Assembly: GCA_013334865.1 (NCBI GenBank)
Contig: JAAXWS010000018.1
Location: 1 to 50,586, forward strand
Reading direction: 5' to 3'
DNA: 50,586 bases
DNA from: Chlorobiaceae bacterium
GTDB taxonomy: Bacteria > Bacteroidota > Chlorobiia > Chlorobiales > Chlorobiaceae
Shown: piece after piece, positions 47,301 through 50,586 of the stretch
How the letters are laid out: each line of letters starts with the position of its first letter
How positions within the stretch are numbered: position 1 is the stretch's first letter
Made by a program: the position numbers and the translations under genes
The notes under the pieces: generated by a model
Told to the model about the DNA's origin: nothing
Databases searched by the model: none
Seen by the model: the letters and a program-made list of their open reading frames with translations, nothing else

Positions 47301-50300
47301 CGGACGCGGTGAGCGGAGGATCGAGCGCGAACATGCTTGCCGGCGTGGCGATCACGGGCTACACGGCTGATGCAGACAAGGGCTCCTGGCAGTATACGAC
47401 CAATGGTTCGACCTGGAACAATATCGGGACGGTGTCCGACACGAGCGCCGTGACGCTGGGCGTAGGAGCGAACGACAGGCTGCGTTTCGTGCCGGCTGCG
47501 AACTGGAACGGAACTGCCCCCTCGCTGACGGCGAGGCTGATCGAATCGAGCACGACGGTGACGAGCGGATCGGCCGGTGTTGATGTTTCGGCTAACGGAA
47601 ATGCCACGGCAATCTCGTCGGGTACGGTAGTCCTCGGGACGAGCGTGACGGCGGTGAATGACGCTCCTGTTGCGAGCGGGAGTACGAGCGTGACGGTGGT
47701 CAATGAGGATGCGGCTGCTCCGACGGGTGCGACGGTGTCGAGCCTGTTCGGGGGGAACTTCAACGACGCGACTGATTCGGTGACGGGAGGATCGAGCGCG
47801 AACACGCTTGCCGGCGTGGCGATCACGGGCTACACGGCTGATGCAGACAAGGGCTCCTGGCAGTATACGACCAATGGTTCGACCTGGAACAATATCGGGA
47901 CGGTGTCCGACACGAGCGCCGTGACGCTGGGCGTAGGAGCGAACGACAGGCTGCGTTTCGTGCCGGCTGCGAACTGGAACGGAACTGCCCCCTCGCTGAC
48001 GGCGAGGCTGATCGAATCGAGCACGACGGTGACGAGCGGATCGGCCGGTGTTGATGTTTCGGCTAACGGAAATGCCACGGCAATCTCGTCGGGTACGGTA
48101 GTCCTCGGGACGAGCGTGACGGCGGTGAACGATGCTCCGGTAGCGAGCGGGAGCACGAGCGTGACGGCGGTCAATGAGGATACGGCATCTCCGACGGGTG
48201 AGACGGTATCGAACCTGTTCGGGGGGAACTTCAACGACGCTACCGACGCGGTGAGCGGAGGATCGAGCGCGAACACGCTTGCCGGCGTGGCGATCACGGG
48301 CTACACGGCTGATGCAGACAAGGGGGCCTGGCAGTACAGCTTCGATGGCGGGAGCAACTGGACGGCGATATCGAGTTCGATCAGTTCCGCATCCAGCGCG
48401 CTGAGCCTGAAGAGCACGGATTACCTGCGCTTCAGGCCGGCGTCGAACTGGAACGGGAGTGCGCCGACGCTGACGGTGACGCTGATCGACAGTACGGTAA
48501 CGGTGACGACGGGAGCGAGCATCAATGTGAGCAACGGGGGTGGGACGACTGCCTATAGCTCATCGAGCGTGGTGCTGAGCCACAGCGTGACGGCGGTGAA
48601 CGACGCGCCGGTGTTCAGCGATGCCGCGGCGGTGTCGAGCGATGCCAGCCTTATCAGCCAGTATGCATTCAACGGCTCGATCAGCGATGCGATAGGAGGG
48701 GATACGGTCACGGTGTTCGGGACGACGGGCGATCCGAGCAACAAGACCAGTTCATTCGGTTCTGACGCAACGGGCAACTACTGGTCGTGGACGACCGAAA
48801 ACCGTCGGGGCGGGGGATTCATCATCGATGCCGATCTGGCGAATAATTCCGCCTATACGGTGGCATTGCGTTTCAGCTTCAGCGATGTGAGCGGGTACCG
48901 GAAGATCATCGATTACCTCGACAGGGCATCTGATACCGGATTCTACCTTCTGTCGGGAAAAGTAAACTTTTACCCGTTGGGGACTGGAAGCACGGTGTAT
49001 TCCTCGAACCAGGTGATTGACCTGATCGCCACGCGGGATGCGGCGACCAACAAGTTTACCGTGTACCTGTCGGACGGAAGTGGCGGTTACTCTCAGGGTT
49101 TGGAAGTTACTGACACAGGGGGCACCTCCAAACCGGCGATGGTCAACGGCAAGGCGCGGTTCGGATTCTTCTTTGATGACAACGCGACATCGGGAGAGGC
49201 GACGAGTGCCGGCAAGGTTTACGAGATCAAGATCTGGAACCGAGCGCTTGCGGCCGGAGAGATCTCTACAGCGCTAGTGGCCAACAAGGCGCTGACGGAA
49301 GGGAATGCTGCGCTGAGCACGAGCGGGACGCTGCCGCTGGCTGATGCCGATGCGGGTGATACGCTGTCCGCAATCGTGAATTCGGTGTCGGTGAGCGGTC
49401 CCCAGGGGAGTCTGGGCAATGCTGATATCCTGGGGATGATGAGCGTGACGGGCAGCTCGACGGCCTCCGGAACGGGCACGAGCGGGACTGCCGGGTGGCG
49501 ATTTGATTCAGGCAGCCAGACGTTCGATTACCTGCGTTCAGGCGAGACCTTGACGATGGAGTATACGATCCGGGCAAGCGACGCAGCCGGCCTGACAGCT
49601 GACAAGCAGGTGACGATCACGGTGGCGGGGACGAACGATGCGCCGGTGGTGACCAATACCGCGGGGTCGAGGGTTGGCAGCGTGGCCGAGGCAGGCCATC
49701 TTGATGACGGCACGGCGGTTGGCGGGACGTCGCCGGCGATCACCGGGACGCTGAGCTCGAGCGACGTGGATGCCTTGGCGACCAATAGCTGGAGCCTGGC
49801 GGGGGTAAAGCCGACGACCTACGGGACGATGTCGATCGATGCATCGACGGGGGTGTGGACCTACACGCTGGATAACAGCCTTGTCGCAACTCAGGCGCTG
49901 AAAGAGGGCGAGGAGGTGACGCAGGTGTACACGGCACGGGTGACGGACGACAAGGGTGCGTACGCGGACCAGACGTTGACGGTGACGATCAACGGGACCA
50001 ACGACGTGCCGGTGGTGACCAACGCTGCTACGGCCCTTGCCGGGAGCGTGACCGAAGCCGGCCATCTTGATGACGGAACGTCGGTAGCCGGGACGCCGGC
50101 GGCGTCGGGTACCTTGAGTTCGAGCGATGTTGACGCATCGGCGACGAAGAGCTGGAGCCTGGCGGGATCGCAGCCGACGACCTACGGAACGATGTCGATC
50201 AACGCATCGACGGGCGTGTGGACCTACACGCTGGATAACAGCCTTGTCGCAACGCAGGCGCTGAAAGAGGGCGAGGAGGTGACGCAGTCGTACACGGCGC

Positions 50301-50586
50301 GTGCGACGGATGAGTTCGGAGCGTACGTGGACCAGAAGCTGACAGTGACGATCGACGGGACCAACGACGTGCCGGTGGTGACCAACGCGGTTACTTCTCT
50401 GTTCGGGAGCGTTGTCGAGGCAGGCCATCTTGATGATGGAACACCCGAGGCCGGGACGCCGACGGCGACAGGGACGCTGAGTTCGAGCGATGTTGACGCA
50501 TCGGCGACGAAGAACTGGAGCATCGAAGGCACGGCGAGCGAGACCTACGGAACCATTGCGATCAATGCATCGACGGGGTTATGGAC
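35384..50586 (+). CDS. Giant modular adhesin, DUF4347/LamG/PA14/VCBS type (5' part, runs off window)
   Basis: One frame stays open from ATG 35384 to the edge: at least 5067 residues, no stop seen. ATG 35423 is an alternative start. Order: LEPR motif (ALEPRIMLDAAG, 17-28); Ala-rich linker; DUF4347 (125-267); LCCL-like segment (near 326, VWGNGIYTDDSRIG); cadherin-like and VCBS-like beta-sandwich repeats, most ending AVNDAP; five LamG/ConA-like domains (near bases 37634, 39443, 40507, 43523, 48615); fibrinogen/intelectin-like segment (2060-2282, TDGGGWVLVGYG); PA14 domain (3214-3389); five 157-residue repeats (3624-4410); VCBS repeats from 4631. No classical signal peptide and almost no Cys, typical of type I secretion substrates. 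Likely a surface adhesin for cells or polysaccharide; the C-terminal secretion signal lies outside. Confidence 0.9.
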   Translation, partial: MPPGHRQPNKRRGMFIALEPRIMLDAAGVALLADVLAETVADANHADASTDAAAKTCVTFRDTVSTDPSHPADTAIAEKAMLETAVDPGPADKTAAEPKAVEKVPEVKAVDTTLAVADTAVTRREIAVVDASVPDADSLIAGLPSNIEVIRIDGNSSGLSQLDAVLAGQQDIDALHIFSHGSAGSFTLGTDLVDKASLDQYASRLSSIGHSLNAEGDILLYGCNIGQDGGFVDRISELTGADVAASNDATGATALGGDWVLEAETGGVGAVDAAPLHVVDYTHLLTTVNLGAVDLATTFGSTYYVDYYYYTMTLSNPSGMAPGGSVWGNGIYTDDSRIGQALWFEAGTYTSASVTIQILPDPGSYSSSTSNGITTSSYGAWSSGAYDIISYSTTTNYAPSVTSGSTASVSENVSTSTTVYTATGSDPESQALTYSLGGTDGSLFNINSSTGAVTFKSSPNYESPSDSGANNVYDITVTATDTGSLSASKAVAITVTNVNEAPTVTAPASFSVTEDVSGNLTYTGTPFADADSSSLTATLSISDGTITGNAGTGVTVGGTATSRTFSGSVSDLNTYFKTSGKITWQSALNSTSSRTLTTTVSDGSQSTSANSTISVSAVNDAPVRTAGSLSAITVNEDSANSTAATLNLGSVTYGNGGGSDENTQSLTYTMTSIPSFITLWKSTGTQVAAGGTVSANELQGLQYKTIANANGIGAIQWTVVDNGGTANGGVNTLTESLSVTVNAAPAININQSLSFDGTNDYISISNIAFPSGPAFTEEVWIKPSDATFTFRGILGYESGSPNQRTPGIWQYGKKVHYGFGNGSAWISGTTASDVLTIGEWNHVAVTYDGSTLTLYVNGVVADSLATTASPYQNSTLYIGRVDNYFYGQVADVRIWSDARTQPEIQGNMHSALQGNETGLLAYYPFNDADGTSVDDSSTNSYTGTATNFASMNRSDDGPPLFKVVEDVAGSLIFSGTPFADIDGDPLTVTLSANDGLIAGQAGTGVSIGGTDTSRTFSGSAANLNTYFGTAGNITYTTAQNQTGSRVLTISAFDGAATTSTTETITVTAVNDAPTSTNDSVTVQEDTATLLAAGDFGSYSDVEGSSMASVKITALESAGDLEYNNSGTWTDVTLSQVVTVADIAAGKLRYAAAQNANGNGYATIGFAVSDGTDWSIGTYTLTLDVSAVNDAPVASGSASLSVVNEGAVSPAGATVSSLFGGNFQDTADGVTGGSSANTLAGVAVTGYTADAAKGAWQYSTDGGSTWTSIGAVSDTSALKLQATSKLRFLPVAYWSGTAPSLTARLIDSSTTVTNATGVNVSVNGGATAISSGTVSLGASVTAVNDAPVLYGNSLDGALSFDGSNDYVSFADNDSSISTAFTLEAWINWTGSGTQFIGGKAVGQMELQTSGSSLRFNPTDHVWIDAYNVLTANQWTYVAAEYDAANSIARVYVNGQEVPVVNNGTNPIGTALLSSDTSFFLGKRSDNSYYFQGSIGEFRIWNDIRTAAEIQAYWNQSLNGSEPGLVNLWRMNDASGTAVADSVLVAGQTPNNGTISGATWVPASTHSMASITEDATSNSGSLVSTILDTSVSDPDSSALEGMAITSLASGRGTWQYSTDNGSNWGNVGTVSDTSALLLRATDKVRFVPDAINSDSASLTYKAWDQTSGTQGNKADTSSSGGSTAFSAASDTVQITVSAVNDAPVVSLISNPYAIHLDGTNDYLSTGSSLLNNLTAYTVSFWLNPDRLTAGLRQDLVGQNDAFEIFLTGTTLTFWNTGTPQQNLTFDLSSVLSVGGWTHIAITGEVSTSTVKVYANGNLLGSQTHNSITNYGTSSYTLTAGGYVSDASFAHNFQGYFDEISIWNTAKSGSEIAALQTSKLGGSESGLLGYWALDEGSGTSAGNGVSGAAAATAFTLVNGAAWSASTLGGQAAYTEQAAAVSLRPWIVLSDVDNATLSSATVSVSSGLTTGDTLSFTNDGSSMGNVAATYNSANGQLSLSSSGATATIAQWTAALKSVSFYSSADVPGTSRTITWSVNDGSLSSSGVSSTIQVTPVDDAPVVSTATSSGMYSLADIGTAYVDMVTDGGGWVLVGYGSSGALGGYLTAASGTYDAARQGAATLDALAYMQGSNEMAISWTSNGAAKPNGDIGSYAYAVAFTLPNPSSMSLTAGVSPAAGNTASDFSLTGTSSSESLVTLRSLQGNPGLPSQMYIRNTTFGVNYGNSYGLVTNTGFNNQLDWNPDTQNFQALYVDHSGAGATTGYVTTGGTSNGYVPSTMAIWVRRAQPATGYAENASAKALAPVLSLSDVDNTALASATVSISSGFTADDTLSFTNAGSSLMGNIAASYNQSSGTLTLTSSGATATLGQWEAALAAVKYSSSSENPTATSSSRTLGWTINDGVANSSTVSTTLSVTAVNDVPTLTGLTNKTVAENATASVLDSAVVFEDVDSADLNGGTLTVSGLDSEDVVSIATGVASSSGAIQRSGDNVQLSNGSTWATIGTVSGGSGTDFVVSFSSASATPTVVDAVIQSLTFYNNDDTPTASRTLSFVVNDGDGGTSTTQSMMVAVTAANDVPTLGGFAAAIDSVNEDTQVELTLAELKAQGDEADVDGTVEAFVVKAVSSGTLKIGASSATASAWESGTNDTVDATHNAYWTSAQDANGTLNALTVVAKDNSGAESMTARQATVSVTSVNDAPVMTAGATATYLENASAATGGGSSLSFGGGSYVSIPSNSSFPAGNSNYTIEAWIKPTNLGDYGIIGWGNWSGNQANALRLQGNSNELYIKNYWWDRDLYARVTGVNLLDGYWHHVAATYNGTTRSIYLDGTLIGSDEITSHNVPANPGNIRIGSTNNGEYFPGGIDEVRVWSVARTALQLSGAKDAPISGSTTGLVAYYRFDEGSGSTTANLASTGSSLDGTLMNSPTWLSSSAVGADTITPVLTLTDVDDTSIASGATVTISSGLTTGDTLSIDSSSLALGITASYDATTGVLTFTGSASVSAYQSMLRGVKYASSSDDPTAGGTSTTRTVTYSVTDANAGGSGGGVLTATATSTITVTAVNDAPTLSGLTAKTVSENASASLLDSDVTFGDVDSADLNGGSLTVSGLDSQDVVSIGANTEAAPGAIRLNGSNVQVSDGSTWTTIGTASGGSGTNFVVSFSSASATPTLVDALIQSLTFYNNDESPTASRTLSLVVSDGDGGTSSTQSMTVSITAANDAPAFTQGDSVASSPSQSTMALTVQQYTGFQSNVLNTLRTYASTHTANYTVTAEVIDYTDDPSGFAGLIPGSYRWPAAVATNYYGTDGINNNFFARITGSFYVNTQDNYTFRTYNDDGVFLIIDGNYGSPVISDNGYHGEQQYTGTVNLAVGTHTVELFFFENGGEASLEFAVKSSTSDYGHIGSTNPLFTKPATYDTGVIGFGDLDGTADDGDHTVSVIPGSDVLGTLTASVTTATSSGGGGQITWSYSAAESAVRYLDANQTKMESFTIKLADNNGGFVDKVVNITLTGTNDAPTSTADSVTVNEDASVVLAISDFGTFADVDGDSIASVKISSLESAGDLEYKNSGVWTDVTSDQVIMASDIAAGYLRYSAAQNANKSGYATIGFMVNDGTAFSAMAYTLTVNVSAVNDAPVASGSATLSSVAEDASSLSGATVSSLFGGNFSDATDSVTGGSSANTLAGVAITGYTADADKGSWQYTTNGSTWNNIGTVSDTSAVTLGVGANDKLRFLPASNWNGTAPSLTARLIESSTTVTSGSIGVDVSANGNATAISSGTVVLGTSVTAVNDAPVASGSTSVTVVNEDAAAPTGATVSSLFGGNFNDATDSVTGGSSANTLAGVAITGYTADADKGSWQYTTNGSTWNNIGTVSDTSAVTLGVGANDRLRFVPAANWNGTAPSLTARLIESSTTVTSGSAGVDVSANGNATAISSGTVVLGTSVTAVNDAPVASGSTSLTAVNEDTASPTGSTVSSLFGGNFSDTSDAVSGGSSANMLAGVAITGYTADADKGSWQYTTNGSTWNNIGTVSDTSAVTLGVGANDRLRFVPAANWNGTAPSLTARLIESSTTVTSGSAGVDVSANGNATAISSGTVVLGTSVTAVNDAPVASGSTSVTVVNEDAAAPTGATVSSLFGGNFNDATDSVTGGSSANTLAGVAITGYTADADKGSWQYTTNGSTWNNIGTVSDTSAVTLGVGANDRLRFVPAANWNGTAPSLTARLIESSTTVTSGSAGVDVSANGNATAISSGTVVLGTSVTAVNDAPVASGSTSVTAVNEDTASPTGETVSNLFGGNFNDATDAVSGGSSANTLAGVAITGYTADADKGAWQYSFDGGSNWTAISSSISSASSALSLKSTDYLRFRPASNWNGSAPTLTVTLIDSTVTVTTGASINVSNGGGTTAYSSSSVVLSHSVTAVNDAPVFSDAAAVSSDASLISQYAFNGSISDAIGGDTVTVFGTTGDPSNKTSSFGSDATGNYWSWTTENRRGGGFIIDADLANNSAYTVALRFSFSDVSGYRKIIDYLDRASDTGFYLLSGKVNFYPLGTGSTVYSSNQVIDLIATRDAATNKFTVYLSDGSGGYSQGLEVTDTGGTSKPAMVNGKARFGFFFDDNATSGEATSAGKVYEIKIWNRALAAGEISTALVANKALTEGNAALSTSGTLPLADADAGDTLSAIVNSVSVSGPQGSLGNADILGMMSVTGSSTASGTGTSGTAGWRFDSGSQTFDYLRSGETLTMEYTIRASDAAGLTADKQVTITVAGTNDAPVVTNTAGSRVGSVAEAGHLDDGTAVGGTSPAITGTLSSSDVDALATNSWSLAGVKPTTYGTMSIDASTGVWTYTLDNSLVATQALKEGEEVTQVYTARVTDDKGAYADQTLTVTINGTNDVPVVTNAATALAGSVTEAGHLDDGTSVAGTPAASGTLSSSDVDASATKSWSLAGSQPTTYGTMSINASTGVWTYTLDNSLVATQALKEGEEVTQSYTARATDEFGAYVDQKLTVTIDGTNDVPVVTNAVTSLFGSVVEAGHLDDGTPEAGTPTATGTLSSSDVDASATKNWSIEGTASETYGTIAINASTGLW
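46253..48612 (+). repeat. Five tandem 471-bp (157-residue) repeats in the giant gene
   Basis: Units start near 46256, 46727, 47198, 47669 and 48140. Each codes for a domain with SGSTSVT, TVSSLFGGNF, SSANTLAGVAITGYTADADK, LRFVPAANWNGTAPSLTARL and AVNDAP. Units 2-4 are nearly identical in DNA; unit 5 diverges after GYTADADKG. A diverged single copy also occurs at 38959-39420. Comparison at 942 bp shows exact identity over about 46633-47218 versus 47575-48160. Confidence 0.9.
49643..50586 (+). repeat. VCBS-type tandem repeats in the giant gene
   Basis: Two complete units and one partial unit of 121-122 residues each begin after GTNDAP/GTNDVP and contain AGHLDDGT, GTLSSSDVDA, ASTGVWTYTLDNSLVATQAL and LTVTI. 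This is the classic VCBS domain of large RTX-type adhesins. The array continues beyond the window. Confidence 0.88.

Noticed and set aside
46253-48612. 471-bp repeats as a mobile or CRISPR-like array
   Set aside because: Repeats are in frame, code for a folded-domain-like unit, and have no spacers or terminal inverted repeats.
35395-50532. Many minus-strand open frames inside the giant gene, including four of 155 residues at exact 471-base spacing and one of 393 residues at 37970-39151
   Set aside because: They are antisense shadows of the plus-strand gene; the regular spacing simply mirrors the 157-residue repeats. They lack protein-family motifs and ribosome sites.

Overview
The window reads as chromosome of a green sulfur bacterium (Chlorobiota, Chlorobium/Chlorobaculum-like). 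The strongest evidence is a bchY gene (chlorophyllide reductase subunit), supported by a menaquinone pair (menF-menD), BshC of bacillithiol synthesis, the alternative GlmU-like fused enzyme known from Bacteroidota/Chlorobiota, a SPOR protein with HU-like N-terminal domains, and system II cytochrome c maturation (ResB/CcsA). Coding DNA is GC-rich and genes are tightly packed, often with ATGA overlaps. Genus and species are inference only.

Layout. 1-5.4 kb: arylamine N-acetyltransferase (+), then a leftward TPR lipoprotein-menF-menD group, a small metal-binding HMA protein and tRNA-Asp(GUC). 5.6-8.9 kb: rightward gltA-gatC-DUF167-dtd-kdsB, convergent with xseA. 10.2-12.4 kb: an HU/SPOR envelope protein overlapping bchY. 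12.4-12.8 kb: an intergenic region holding an inverted repeat, a 183-bp MITE-like element with target duplication, and a terminator. 12.8-18.3 kb: frr and rpmE leftward, then recG, rsgA and an aldehyde dehydrogenase rightward. 18.5-21.2 kb: two tandem paralogous regulators with a conserved N-terminal CPVxGLPIT motif, a STAS-like region, a coiled coil and a LuxR-type HTH. 21.4-24.7 kb: LMW protein-tyrosine phosphatase, lipid kinase, GlmU-like enzyme and trpG/pabA. 25.0-28.0 kb: a haem-binding c-type protein facing a Cys-rich HTH regulator, resB and ccsA, with a perfect 22-bp hairpin in the divergent gap. 28.1-35.2 kb: bshC, surE, a patatin-Omp85 protein, accD and thyX.

From 35384 to the right edge one reading frame stays open for at least 5067 codons. 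It encodes the N-terminal part of a giant, modular, probably type I-secreted adhesin: LEPR-type N-terminus, DUF4347, an LCCL-like segment, many cadherin/VCBS-like beta-sandwich repeats, five LamG/concanavalin-like domains, a fibrinogen/intelectin-like segment, a PA14 domain, a five-copy array of 157-residue repeats (partly identical at DNA level), and VCBS repeats running off the edge. This is the most unusual object in the window. DUF4347 carries a His/Cys pair with caspase-clan-like spacing, and that Cys is one of only two I found in the translated part.

No rRNA, CRISPR array, complete insertion sequence or prophage was seen. All functional calls come from reading the sequence and motif knowledge; no database search was run.
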